Shown here: piece after piece, positions 1 to 12,300 of the stretch | Position numbering within the stretch: the first letter of the stretch is position 1 | Layout of the letters: the number at the start of each line of letters is the position of its first letter | Assembly: GCA_000697055.1 (NCBI GenBank) | Contig: JNDT01001459.1 | Span: 17,390-81,389, forward strand | Length of the DNA stretch: 64,000 nucleotides | Source of the DNA: Saksenaea vasiformis B4078 | Taxonomy: Eukaryota > Mucoromycota > Mucoromycetes > Mucorales > Saksenaeaceae | Direction: 5' to 3' | The notes under the pieces: model-generated | The model's input: only the letters and a program-made list of their open reading frames with translations | Database searches by the model: none | Told to the model about the DNA's origin: nothing | Program-made: the position numbers and the translations under genes

Positions 1-186
1 AAATGGAAAAGGGTAACACGATGCTTGCACTAGAAAATAATAATCTGCCAATGTACAATGAGGAGGAGTGCCGAAAATACGCAGAGGTTTCGATGACAAG
101 ACTATCCTCCTTCCTTTCAAGCTTCCAAGCTTGAGACTTCCCAACATCTACAATTTTCTCTCGAACGTATGACGTCTACTGATTCT

Positions 187-1533
187 TTAGGTATTGAAGA
201 CATGTCGCGCCATCTGATTTGGGGGCCATTCTCCCTTTTTTCGTAACGACTCTTCCAGATGCAGGATCTGTTCATAGATCACAAACATAATCGCGCTCTG
301 CAGACTCGTCCAGAAAACTCTTGGTCCAATACCGCGAAATAATCCACCAATGCCTTGATTTTGATAATTCCACACGAGACCCTCTATGATACCGCTATAG
401 TGCTTAGGCTGGGTTACTGGAGAACTTCCTGCTGGCGCGCTCATTTCCGGTGCTGTTGTCAGTTTGCCGCCTTTTTTCCCCGTTTGCTGCGTTTGGAGCA
501 GGGTCTTCATTACATCCAAAGGTGTTGTGACTGCACCCGCGATACCACCGGCTAATGATCCTGTTATCATATCGATGCCCATAGGAAGTTGTCCACCTGG
601 TTTCACGTAATTCTCATGTGCAATCCTTTTGAATTTTTCTGCATCCCATTTGTCAATCTAAACACATGCATAAAGATTTTCTTACCATAAAACGCAAACT
701 GGAGTGCGGAATAAGGAACATCACGTAAAATAGTAGCCCTAAATCCATGAAACAATGCGCCCCAACCATCATATTTCACAATCTATGCCAATGTCAACCT
801 GTAGCACATTATTTACACTCACACGTACCACAGATGCAGCATGCCATGTGTTTCGATAGTTGTAACCGCTGATAAAATGTGGATTGTTATACCGCCCCTG
901 AAGTTGCATTCGCGTTTTCAACACCTCTGAAGGTACATATATAACAGAGGCTGCCAAATCACCCAAAGAACCAGCTGACAAATGAGCAATTACACCAGGA
1001 ATACCACTAGCAGTCAGATTTCGTTTCGTAAACTCATAAATTGCAAAATATAATGCCGTGCCAGGCACTATTACGACAATTAGAAGTTCAATTAGCATAT
1101 ATATCGTTTGTTTACCTGATCCAAGCATAGCAGGTGTTATTCCTGCATAAAGTCCTCTTAAAACGCCTTCTTCCTTCAGGATTAATCGATAGGCCTGAAC
1201 CATATTGAGATATTTGAATGGACGATGGTGCGGCTGGCCTTGCAGACGAGTTTTTACAGTATCCACGCTACGTATTGGCGTTGAACAGGGGCGATCATGG
1301 CAATCCAGCACAGTCATTACCTGTGCATAAGGAAATCAGCAGTAGCACCTCCTACGCCACCAGCAAGAATGGCCTATCGATTGCGTGTTAATAAACGTGA
1401 AACGGTGATCGCTGGATTAACATACATCGAAATACGGCGGGTATATATTTGTTGAATCATTTTTCATCGACGGTATTATAAAAGCGACATTGTTTTTGTT
1501 ACCACTGTTGCTGGGGCCATAGGGCGAGTTCAT
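187..1533 (-). CDS. MME1: Mitochondrial carrier (SLC25), Mme1/YMR166C-like
   Basis: Inner-membrane solute carrier with three mitochondrial-carrier repeats. I joined six exons (1533-1426, 1373-1321, 1267-1116, 1067-829, 782-686, 638-187). The phases close into a 366-aa frame, a normal length for the family. Signature helices are visible: 'HSVDTVKTRLQG' in repeat 1, 'VPSEVLKTRMQLQG' in repeat 2 and 'TPLDVMKTLLQTQ' in repeat 3, each with the P/S-x-[DE]-x-x-[KR] core. Repeat 1 has Ser in place of the usual Pro. The repeat 1 motif and the 'GRYNNPHFISGYNYRNT' stretch match my memory of yeast Mme1 (YMR166C), described as a mitochondrial magnesium exporter. The substrate here is inferred from that resemblance, not shown. 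A Ser/Pro/Ala-rich insert sits in the matrix loop of repeat 3. The start is the Met before 'NSPYGP'; an in-frame Met lies further upstream at about 1692. Confidence 0.88.
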
Positions 1534-2478
1534 GAGAGAGCTTTGTCGAAAGGGGTCGAGAAAAAGGAAAAAGCAACGTGTGGAAATCAGCGTTGCCGGT
1601 CGCACCCAGGGACTGTGTCTTTGCGTCATTTTGTCTTCCGGATAACTCCGATGCTCCGACCCGCTCAACATCATGTCCCGACGAATGATCATGGCGAAGG
1701 ACGACGGTTACGAGGAGTTCAAGGAAGGTCCTGTGCTGAACGTGCTGCTAAATGAGGCTAGAACCCATTCACAACTTATGGCGAACCACACTTAAATATA
1801 CATTACTTTCACCTTGACCAACGTAAGAAGAAGTTGTTGTGAGGCATTTGAAGGCGGAATTGGTAGGGACAAAAATCTCACGCATACACTATAAGCACAG
1901 CCGGTGGTTTAAAACGTTTTGATAGCATCCGAAATATCTTCACTCCCATACACCGATAGCATAGATTGTACATATTAAATACCACTGAAGCTATAGTAAT
2001 ACATGATTTTTGCGTAAGGTGTATCTTTCAAGCCACAATAATAGGTTCATAGGAAAGAGTATTAGGAAAACACAAGATGAAGGTGTTGAGGGCTATGCTA
2101 TGCGTATCGGAGTTTTATGAAGTCGCATGGAGGCCTCTTGCATTGGAGTGTGCTGTCATTTTCAAAGTTGACAGTGCCTTTTTTTTAAGGAACATATCAT
2201 CAATCCAATGGGCAGGTCTTCGTGGTTTTTTGGTAATATTGTCCGGCTCGTAATACTAAGGCTCAGGTTCAAGCTCAAGCAACTAGTTCTGACTTAATGG
2301 GACGCGACTGTTAGTATTTTGTTATACGTAGATGGGGTTCCGCTACACGCAGCCCACCGGCGCACAGATAGCAATATGATGACGTACATTGGACATGGAC
2401 TTAAGCATAACACAGTGGAACTCCACCTTTGACCTGATACTCATCGGCGCTTAGCACGGCCGACAAAGATCTCCTGAG
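1534..2478. other. Intergenic, no supported gene
   Basis: This 5' flank of the carrier gene is AT-rich and stop-dense on both strands. I see no tRNA, repeat or conserved protein fragment. Confidence 0.5.
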
Positions 2479-4627
2479 AATGTCATTTGTTGACTATATC
2501 AAAGGTGGTAGTGGGCGTATAGGATTTTTTTCTCAACGAGCATATAGATCATATAGCGCACTATTTACAAGAAGACAGTTCGAAATTCAAGCTTGATGTT
2601 ATTGCCAAAAGAATACTGGAACATCCTACATTTGCTTCGTACCAAAATGTCGACAAAAGAGACTTCGCAAGGGCGATTCACAGTGCTCTAAGTCAACTTT
2701 GTGATAACGAGGAAGGCATGGCAGCAAATGACAAAAGAAAGCTGGAAAAAACAATAGCTAACTGGCATGTATGTATGGTCTTGCAGAGTGTACTGTGTGT
2801 AACTCTTTATAGAATACGTGTAAATACCTTGATAAAGCTTGGAATAGTATGAAATTTACCGAAAACACCACGACATACGCCCGAGAATTGTACGATCAGA
2901 TAAACGAAGATGTCTACAAAAGACATAAAGCAATATCCAAAGCTCAGTTAGATGAATTTGACCGCATCATTCAGAAAGCAAGCAGTTCGTCTTCTCTACG
3001 AAAAGCCGGCAGCGAAAGCACGTGGACTAGTACAGAGGGAGAGTCAGCAGTAGAAGTTAAACATTGCTATACCAGCGTAGGAGGAGAGAGAAGTTGCAAA
3101 ATTTCAGATCGCAAAGCAATGGTACAGTGCTATGCACCGTTGTTCAATGATATGTTTTTCAAACCTTCGTCTTAGTGGATAGTCGGAAATAACACGAACG
3201 TCACTGCAGAACTTATGTCTTTTCGGAAAAAGTCGTTAGAAAAAGATAGGAAGAGACGACCACTGACACCAGTACGCGTTCTGTAGGTTTCTCCTTATTG
3301 TTTCATTTCATTTACTTTTCTTCTAGGGCGTTGAACTTTATTTATCTCTTCGGATGCGATGACCATGAGTTTTGCCTTGCAGGAGCTGATGAAGATGTTA
3401 AAAACCATGTTAATGGACAACTCGGTCGAAATGAAGCAGAAGAACGAACGTCGGATATAGTTTATAAAACAGCTCGACAAGTACAGACTGTAAATTAATC
3501 ATTCACGTGCCAGATGGAAACGAGCCTATTCACCTTTTTTTCTTTTTGTCTTACAGATTATCCGGCAAGAGCAGGATCTACAACGTCTAAAGAAGATAAC
3601 GTCAAAAATCCTGTGTGAATCGATTGCATCTGGCATAGGTCTTGATGTTACAGCTACCGAGATCCTATATGATCTTTCCATTAAGCTCTTCTGCTCCTGT
3701 AAAACACCGGTGATGACGGAAGACACGTTCGTGCATAACTATCTATCCATCTTTCTTGATCGTGTATTTTGCCAAACCAGTCGACTGAAGTGGAAATGGT
3801 TGGTATAAATGTAAATTAAACCATATAACTTTAAAATTTTCTAGGGCAAACAGTATACTCGATTCATGCCTCATAAAATCAACCAGTACCAGTTCGCAGA
3901 TTCGCAAAAGGAAGCGCGAGAATATAGTTGAAATTTTCTTGCCGGATTTTACCGTGTATGTAGAGGTGCTTGGCAGACGGTTCGACCTCTTCGTCATGGA
4001 AGTTAAAAAACCCAGTGCAGCGCGTACATACAGCCAAAACGATTTGGTCAAATTGGGGAAGGAGATGAAGGCGATGATTGATGCGTTGGTTTCAAGTGGT
4101 GTGGAGGAGCCTGTCGTATGCGGACTTCTGGTAAATGGTAAGTGACTTGAACACGCTTTTGTTGATATGAACATCGATATAGGTGTTAGATGCAAAACAT
4201 ACAAGATGGATTTGCGTTTCGAAGGTGTCTACAGGATGGTTGAGGTGAAGCATTTTGAATTAATAACGGACGTGTCTTCCCTTACCTGTGTATCAACAAT
4301 TGTCGAAGATCTCGATCAACTAAAGGTGCGACACATTCTCTTCTAGGAAGATACCACTTAGCTAACTATTCCATAGACTATTATGCAGGGAACAGCAGAG
4401 AGAGTGAGAACTCGTATAAATGGGAAGGCTCGGCGCAATTCTTTCAGTAATTCAACCCCGTCGCATTGGATGCGTCCGTCATTCGGTGCTCCCACAGAAA
4501 TCAAACAAGGATAATTAGGAAATACCAGTTGTACTCATATGATCCAAACCAAAGCGATAGCGAAGTATCATTCCCTTCTGGCGTATCTACGTTAGATACA
4601 GTGGAAGAAGATAAAAGCAAAGCTTGA
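2479..4627 (+). CDS. Unknown multi-exon protein with a PD-(D/E)XK-like motif
   Basis: Coding segments chain across short introns: about 2540-2769, 2814-3175, 3328-3480, 3556-3803, 3845-4140, and further pieces to a stop near 4627. The C-terminal part is the clearest. It holds 'LPDFTVYVEV', then 'FDLFVMEVKKP', then a 'LVKLGKEMKAMIDAL' helix and 'CGLLVNG'. The spaced Asp and E-x-K resemble a PD-(D/E)XK nuclease core, and from memory this is a multi-copy family in Mucorales genomes with no known function. Two oddities: the first exon has no clean start (the Met at 2479 is in another frame), and an in-frame TAG near 3173 must lie in an extra 54-nt intron (GTACAG...TTAG, in phase) or mark a pseudogene. 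No catalytic activity is shown. Confidence 0.6.
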
Positions 4628-5332
4628 TGGCTCCACCGTCTGTTTTTAAGTTTATCAAGCCCCTCAAGCCAGGTGCCCGCAGAGATCCAAACGAGCTGCA
4701 TGATTTCTTCAAAGCTCAGACGAAGAATGGCGCCGAGGAGGTTAAGGTCTTTGGGCAATTCCGTACAAGATACTCGCCTACGTTTTTTGAATTCCACGAT
4801 AGGCGGCAAAAACATATACTTATTTTGTCTACGGGATTCTCTATCCTTTCTTTTATGGATAGGAAAGGACAAGCTATCAAATGGTTTAGATTGGGTCTTT
4901 CTGTCTGATTTCTCAACGTTTGAATATATGGCTATTTCTTACTGTGTTTCAAGAAACTTCATTAATAATGTTGGTGAAGAACCTGGAGGCAAAGATGACA
5001 TAAAGATCCATTGGTTACGACACCAGAGGTCTCAGGGAAATTGACAAGGACGTGCTACAACTTATTCAAAGGATGACGGTGTTCTCGGAGATGTTCAAAT
5101 ATTGCAAGAGCAATATATATCAGTAAGTTCCACGTTACACCTTTCAAAAGATTTCCCTTAAATATACATGCACAGCCTTTTTAAACACATTTGTGTTTTG
5201 GAATAGCACCGATTATTTGGATAGGTTACCCTTTTTTAAGGGCACTGAGGAGATACATAGACATTATATCTTTATTTGACATTCAGGTTACGAAACAATT
5301 TTGTATTCAAAACTTCTAAATATCTGCCTGTT
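4628..5332 (+). other. Possible decayed coding fragments
   Basis: An ATG-led frame at 4627-4908 ('MAPPSVFKFIKPLKPGARR') and a short frame at about 5010-5100 ('REIDKDVLQLIQRM') have coding-like composition. They do not join into one frame and I do not recognise them. They may be the remains of a second copy of the upstream unknown family or of a transposon. Confidence 0.3.
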
Positions 5333-5713
5333 ACTGGTGCCAACATTAACTTCTGTGGGCGCTGTAGGTCATCGTAACTCAGTTAAATTCCGAGCCAATT
5401 CGGATTACTTGAAATATATATAAAAAGAACGAGGTTTGAAAACGCTTATAATTGGTAGAGCACATGTGCACCAAGGAATGATGCGGTGACTTAGACAGTA
5501 CTAGGCTACACCGAGGGCGACAAGGTCGGCTGCCTACTTCTCCGTTTGGATCAGAGTGTGCGACCCTCCTACCTCATAAGAGGACTGTCTAGACATCACC
5601 ACCTATGATAAGACACGACTAGAATGCACCAGAGGGCGCGCAAGGTCTGGTGTCCTACACTCCGTTCGGTCAAAAGGCATCGCAGACCTCTTGACCTCAT
5701 AAGAGGCGTGTCA
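5333..5713. repeat. Tandem ~400-bp repeat, copy 1
   Basis: The order of blocks matches copy 2: a 'GGGCGCTGTAGGTCATCGTA' lead, 'GGATTACTTGAAATATATAT', 'AACGAGGTTTGAAA', 'TTGGTAGAGCACATG', then two related ~105-bp subunits (about 5485-5595 and 5610-5713). Each subunit ends in a short hairpin, CCTCATAAGAGG. 'GTAACTCAGTTA' and 'AGGTTTGAAAACGC' weakly resemble tRNA box A and box B. The element is non-coding on both strands. Confidence 0.85.
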
Positions 5714-5727
5714 TATCAAGGTTATTC

Positions 5728-6150
5728 CTGGCATTGATAATAATTTCCGTGGGTGCTGTAGATCACCGTAGTTCATCGTAGCTCAGATAGACGCATGTCA
5801 ACTTGGATTACTTGAAATATATATGAAGAGAGCGAGGTTTGAAATGCTTATAGTTGGTAGAGCACATGCATACATTACCATTTGAAACGATTCCCGTTGC
5901 ATATGCACCAGGGAATGATGCGGTGACTTAGACAGTACTAGGCTACACCGAGGGCGACAAGGTCGGCTGCCTACTTCTCCGTTTGGATCAGAGTGTGCGA
6001 CCCTCCTATCTCATAAGAGGTCTGTCTAGACATCACCACCTATGACAAGACACAGCTGGGATGCACCAGAAGGGCTGTAAGGTCTGATGTTCTGCACTCC
6101 GTTCGGTCAAAAGGTATCGCGGGCCTCTTAAGCGCATAAGGCAGGTATGT
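5728..6150. repeat. Tandem ~400-bp repeat, copy 2
   Basis: This is a second copy of the element at 5333-5713, in the same orientation and nearly identical over the 'GATGCGGTGACTTAGACAGT' block. It has a ~35-bp insertion at about 5870-5905 that copy 1 lacks. Its box A-like block reads 'GTAGCTCAGATAGA' (5778) and its box B-like block 'AGGTTTGAAATGC' (5835). The second subunit (6046-6150) is the most diverged and its terminal hairpin is degraded. It ends about 100 bp before the SF3B2 start codon. Confidence 0.85.
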
Positions 6151-6249
6151 CTGAGTCTCAAGTTGATGATGACGTAACCAAACGAGAAGTTGCTCGGTCA
6201 CAAAATCTGGAATCTCACCCGAAAGTGCGACAAAAAGTCTTAACTGATC

Positions 6250-8445
6250 ATGGTCGCTGAGGTCAAAACGAACGAGACGCAACCGGTCTTGAATGGATCC
6301 GTAGATCAGAAGAAGAAGCTTTTAAAACAAAAGAAGCGAGATAGAAAAAAGGCGAGAAAGCAACGTCTTGAAGAGGAAGCCAAGTTGCGAGCAGTGAGTG
6401 TTCTGGTCAACCGAAACAACTCATCTAAGTGTTGAAAATCTCTAGGAACGATTGAACGGCAACAACAACAACGATGGATCCCTTGATGACGTTGAAATAG
6501 AATACGTTGTTCAGTCCATTGATTTGGATAGTTTGAAGAAGATCAATGGCCTGGAAGAAGTTGATGAAGACACATTGCAAGAATTTTCAGACGTCTTGAA
6601 ACATTTCCAGAAATCGGGAGAAGCAACAGAAGAGGTAATTTGAAGTGAGTATTCTGTGAACCAAGATTAATAGCTTCGTAGGGTGGCGAAGGTGCTGAGG
6701 AAGGAGAAAAACCTGACCAAACTGCGAATGAAGATCTTGCCGATTCCGAGAATGAAAACGAAACCGAAGATGCACAAGCCATGTCAAAGAAAAAATTAAA
6801 ACAACTTACACGTCTAAGTGTTGCAGAACTTAAGCAGTTAGTGAAGAAGCCTGAAGTTGTTGAGGTAACGTTTGAAGGGTTACACCTTTTTTTTTGTTAT
6901 TGACATCTTGCACAAGTGGTGGGATGCGACTGCTGCAGATCCAAGATTGTTGGTGGAACTTAAGGCATACCGCAATACAGTACCTGTTCCTGCACATTGG
7001 AGTCAGAAACGAAAGTACCTTCAAGGAAAACGAGGCATTGAAAAACCACCATGGGAGCTGCCTGGTACGGGAATATCACTTGTTATGGAAGCATAGGATC
7101 TAATCATTTGCATAGATTTCATCAAGGATACTGGCATTATGGAGATGCGTGAAGCTGTTAAAGAAAAGGAAGATGCGGCACGACTTAAGAACAAGACGCG
7201 TGAACGCGTTGCCCCGCGGATGGGCAAACTCGATATCGACTATCAGAAACTACATGATGCCTTCTTCAGATTCCAGACAAAGCCAAAGCTGACTATACAC
7301 GGAGAACTGTAAGTGCTAGAGCGGTAAGAGATTGGTGACTTATGTTGTCCATCTCAGGTATTATGAAGGAAAAGAATTTGAGACAAAATTGAAGGAAAAG
7401 AAACCCGGTCAACTATCAGAAGATCTCAAAGCAGCATTAAATATGCCACCATTGGCTCCGCCACCGTGGTTGATTAATATGCAGCGCTATGGACCTCCAC
7501 CTAGCTATCCTAGCCTGAAAATTCCCGGTTTGAACACACCTATTCCGGATGGAGCACAATGGGGTTACCATCCTGGTGGCTGGGGAAGACCACCTGTTGA
7601 TGAGGTACGGTTAGTTGATCCTTGGCGCAATATCTCTAACCTTGTTTAAAGATGAATCGTCCATTATACGGTGATGTGTTTGGCTTGACCCAGTTGCACG
7701 ACGACGTGCCACCTGAGGTATGTAGCTTACGATAGGAGATTGAGCTTGAATTCACCATGCATTAGGTTGTTGAGCCTATTGATCGACATTTGTGGGGTGA
7801 ACTCGAATCTGATGAAGGTAGGTGGAAAGGTTGCAGGGAGAAAATAGTGCTGATCGTCTCTACCTTGCAGAATACGAGGAAGAAGAAGAGGAGGAGGAAG
7901 AAGAGGAAGAGGAAGAGGAAGCGGAAGAGGAGCCACAGCAAGAGGAGGAACCAACAGAGCCCCTGCCGCCGGACGAGACGACACTCAAAGAGGGACTTGT
8001 GACACCATCTGGAATGGCTTCCGTCGCATCTGGTCTGGAAACCCCTGACTTCATCGAACTTCGCAAGGATGTGCGTAAACCACAAGAAGAGGATGAAGGG
8101 CCCAAGCAATTATATCAAGTTCTTCCAGAGGTGCAGAAGAGCATCACTGGCTTTATGGGATCACAGCATGGTTATGATCTGGGTACTGTAGAAAAGCCAT
8201 CTTCCACTTCACGATCATCAAAACGTAAGCTTGGCGACAATGTGGATGTTGCCATCGATCCCAGCGAGCTGGAGAGTGGTCTGGACGAGTCTACACTTCG
8301 TTCCAAATATGAAGCACAGATGAAATCAAAATTACCAGGTGGTGGAGCTAATGAAGACCTGTCGGACATGTATGCAGAACACGCAAGTCGGCAGGCAAAA
8401 AAGCTCAAGGCAAAAGAGAGCAAACGAAAGGATCCCAAATTTTAA
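6250..8445 (+). CDS. SF3B2: Splicing factor 3B subunit 2 (SAP145/Cus1)
   Basis: U2 snRNP component that stabilises U2 on the branch site and contacts SF3B4; acts in the nucleus. Nine exons (6250-6393, 6446-6634, 6682-6864, 6917-7064, 7116-7308, 7358-7604, 7652-7717, 7766-7817, 7871-8445) close into 598 aa. A basic 'KKKLLKQKKRDRKKARKQR' N-terminus precedes the DUF382 core ('LLVELKAYRNTVPVP', 'KRKYLQGKRGIEKPP', 'RMGKLDIDYQKLHDAF'). The PSP-type Pro/Gly block follows ('MPPLAPPPWLINMQRYGPP', 'GAQWGYHPGGWGRPP', 'NRPLYGDVFG'). Exon 9 opens with a run of about 20 acidic residues encoded by GAA/GAG repeats. The length is a little shorter than metazoan SF3B2, chiefly at the N-terminus. Family assignment is secure. 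Confidence 0.96.
7871..7935 (+). repeat. GAA/GAG coding microsatellite in SF3B2
   Basis: A near-pure purine tract of GAA and GAG codons encodes poly-Glu. It creates long spurious open frames on the opposite strand and in the +1 frame. Confidence 0.85.
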
Positions 8446-9313
8446 ATAAATTGTTTTCATTGTGGATAAATACTACAAGGGAAGAAATAAGCAATCGATT
8501 ATTACTGTGTGAGATTTTGCGAGGTCTCTGTGTTTGCTCTTCCATGAGAGATGGGTTACATATGTAATTGGACTCTTTCGATGGGAAACCAATGTCTCTA
8601 TTGACACTGTCGAATTCTCTATCAGTGAGCGGTTTGGAAAATGCGTTCGTTGATGACAGACGAATATTGTGCTGACGAGCAGTGAGCCTTTCTGCGGAGA
8701 AGCGAGTGCTTCTGCTTCAAGCCAAAAGTGCGTTTCCTCCTTTAGCGCTAGACTTGGTTCTTTCTGTATGCAACATTTATTTAGAGTAACGTAAAACCTA
8801 TTTCAATAGACGGTACACGGTGATACCAAACAAATACAGAGCAAACAATTCAATAGATAGTAATGCTTATACAATCACATGGCTATGAATGCTTGCGGAG
8901 CGGACTAAGTTTGTTACCCAGAGCTTCGTTTCTAGAATCTGCAATTCATACTCAACTTCATTAATGCAGTATCTCATCGATGACAGATGATAGAAAACCT
9001 CAGAGAAGCACATCATATAAAGAAGCTGGAGCAGCATCAACCCTAATAGGATTTGAAAAGCATACTCAAGGTCTAAGTCTGCGCTCTGGGGTGCCTTAAA
9101 AGGGCAGTAAACCGACGTTGGATGAAACACCCTGTGACCACTCTGTGACATGGTAGCGAAGACATATCTGATTTCTATTCATATTTCATATCACAATCTC
9201 ACAATCCATTTGCGAGATTCCTTCCCTACCGTTTAATAGCAATCGATCATTAGTAGCTTCGTTGTTCTTTTGATTGCTACGAAATCATCTTATCCTGTAG
9301 CGTTTGAGACGAC
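8446..9313. other. Intergenic between SF3B2 and VPS8
   Basis: This holds the SF3B2 3' region and the VPS8 promoter. No coherent coding frame, tRNA or repeat is visible. Confidence 0.5.
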
Positions 9314-12300
9314 ATGGATTCCTCCAATGCAGCAGGATTATCAGCTCCAACGACAAGCAGCCTGTCCGTCGATGATATGCCCAAATCTGATAATACTACC
9401 CCTTATGATACCTATACCGATGATACGAACCATCTCACCGTACCCGTTATGGAACACAGCACAAGCACGAGTACCATCCAATTCCGCAACAACTACGATG
9501 CTCTATTGAAAGAAGTGCTGGATGATACCTCTGACGATGACGACGAGGAAGAGCTCATGCTGGACCATATTGACATTGACTTGGATACAGCCACAGCTGA
9601 GCTTCCTGATGAATTACGAGAAGCTCTCGAAAATCGTTCATTAGCTGACAAATACTTGGCGAACCTGAAGACCTATATGAGCCATCGTCGAACGCAGTCC
9701 ATGAGCTCTTTGACAAGTGGGAAAGGAGACTTCTCGAGGTAAAACAAGATAGAAAGCATTACATGGATAACCTATTGAATTTATTTAAAAAGTCCCAGCA
9801 CACCTTTGCAACCGACGTTTAACCAACCACTTTCGCCAAAGAATTTCCTTCGTACACATCCTGATCCATTATCGAAAGTTTTGGATGCTATACCTTACCA
9901 AACACGACTTATCAACGGCGTTCAATCGCTAACGATACTTGAACAAAAATTTCATGCGCTTCAGATTCCCGAGCTTAACCTTCCCGTCATGTCCGAGACA
10001 GTCATACGATCACGTTTGGATGACCTTTATAAGATCCAAGATGACTTGTATATTCATCTTCATGGCGGGCCTTTGGTAAAGAATGCTCATCTCGCGCATA
10101 ACATTGGAGAAAAGAAACGCACCAAGGTGACAAATTTGTTGGATAAAATATCAAAAGAGATTGGACTGTACGAAGAGTTTGTGAAACGAGGTAGGCAGTG
10201 GGAAGAACGACAATGAAATTGATATTTATGCTTGCTGGCGTAGCAAATTATCTTAGCCTGGAGAATATTCTTAACGAATCCGACAACTCCAGTATTGACG
10301 AATTTCATGATTCTGAGACGTTTGAAACGGAGACCAGCAGTTTGATGCACTTTGTACGTTAATAGAGAGAGAAGTTAGATAGTGGTGCTGATCATGCGTT
10401 TGTTCAGGATTCCTCTTCCGATATGTCAAAGCTATCGTCCGGAACACCTGTTTCACCTGCTGCTAACTCTTCACTTTCTCCCGTCCCATTTACTCAGAGC
10501 GCCACTTTATCCCCAAATCCTCCACGACGCGCCACATGGCACCCTGAATTTATTACAACAGATTCTCGTCCTTCCAGCAGCTCACCAATACCCCGAGTAC
10601 AATCCCCTGCTGGATCATCGACTTCTCGACAATCTTCAGATGTTGCAAATGCGTCTGATCATTCGTCAGCATTATCCGTCCTATTAAGCGACCATCCATC
10701 TCGAGCAGATAGTAAAGAGGGATTGGAACCATGGGAAGCATTCAAGTGGACACCCCTGGTTAAAATATCGGATCAACTTTATTCAGACGCCATCAGGAAA
10801 AGCAGTGGACTTGTCTCTGTTCTTGCTGTAAGTTTCTCATTTTGTACTACGAGTTATGGTGCTTATATTTGTGTGGAACTTTATTAAAGGTGAGTGGTAT
10901 CATAGCTGTTGGGACGACGCGCGGCCTTGTTTTTATCTATGACTATTCGCAAAACCTAAAATGTATCTTGGGAGACAGTGCACGCGGTAAGAGTTGAGCT
11001 ACCCCTTTTTCCTATCATGGAGTCGCTAACCGCGCCTTTTCTTCCTGCAGCGGTGGAAGTAGGCTCAATCACGTCCTTGGCAATATCTGCCGACCACACT
11101 ACGGTCGCATGTGGTCATAGTCAAGGTTATATTGTTGTATGGGATATTCGGAAACCATCACAACCTCTACGTACGATCGATCCTATACCACCCAGCCAAG
11201 TTGCTTCAACAGGCACCCCTCAGCAACAGCAATTGTCACGAAAAGAGGGTCATGTCAAAGGCACAGCCATTCTTCATATTGGTTTTGTTGGCGTCAAAAA
11301 ATCCGACATTGTTTCGGGCGACGATCGTGGCATGGCGTTTTATCACGTCCTTTACAAAGTTGTGATGGTGAATGCCGTGGATACAACTCGAATTCTGGGC
11401 CGTTATCAAAACCTCTCGTTCCCCTCAGAGCCACCAACTGGTTCGCCTAACGGTTCAATCTATGCACGAAATGTGGCAGCAGAAGATGTACCTCACGCTG
11501 TGAAGCCCAGAAGGCCAAGCACCGTATTTGCCATGCAACCGTTGCCACTAGGCCAATTGCCTCATCCGGCAGAGAACTTTGGACTAGTAGCTCTGTTGAC
11601 GCCGTACAAGGTAACTGTGATGCGTGAAGTAAAGAAGGGTACTTATGCCATCCTAGATGATTATTGTAGGTCTCAAACCTACTCCGCAGACGCAGTACAA
11701 ATTCGTAAAGCCGAAAGTAGCTGCTCCTGGCACAGCTCCAGTCGACACGCATCGAATGGAGTCAACTGACTCACAGCAAGGAAGTTCTTTAAATCTCAAG
11801 CCAAGCACAGAGAGCCTAGCCGGTTGTTTGGCATGGCTACCGGTCACTAAAGCTAACGCCTCAACTACAAAAGAAGCCGTCAAAGGTAATTCATCTATGC
11901 CAACGTACAAGGATTGACAATAATGTTAGACAAAAAAGTAAAGGACGCAGTAGCATCATCAGATCCAATGCTAGCGTTTTCGTGGGGAAACCACCTGTTT
12001 ATTCTGCGTGTTGGTGTAGAAAGTAGCGATGTTGTCCGCCAAAACGGTCGAACCCAACGCTTTTCTACGAGCAACAAAAGCAAGCGAGGTACTAAGCTTG
12101 AATTTGTCAAGCTGGGCGAATGGAAATGTCGGGATCCAATTGTTGGTCTTCATTGGATCAATCGACAGGTAAATATATATTACTATGCTTGTCAAAGATG
12201 TTTGCTCATGCTATTTGAAGATTCTTGTTCTTATCACGCCAAATGAGGAAATGATTCTTTTTGATCCTAAAAAGATGATGGAAACAGAAAGAGCAAGCAT

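Noticed and set aside
5333..6150. True tRNA gene in the tandem repeat
   Set aside because: The box-like blocks are present, but no cloverleaf can be folded with an acceptor stem and anticodon arm in the right places.
7860..8105. Long Ser-rich frames opposite and beside SF3B2 exon 9
   Set aside because: They are created by the GAA/GAG repeat that encodes poly-Glu in SF3B2, and no real protein motif is present.
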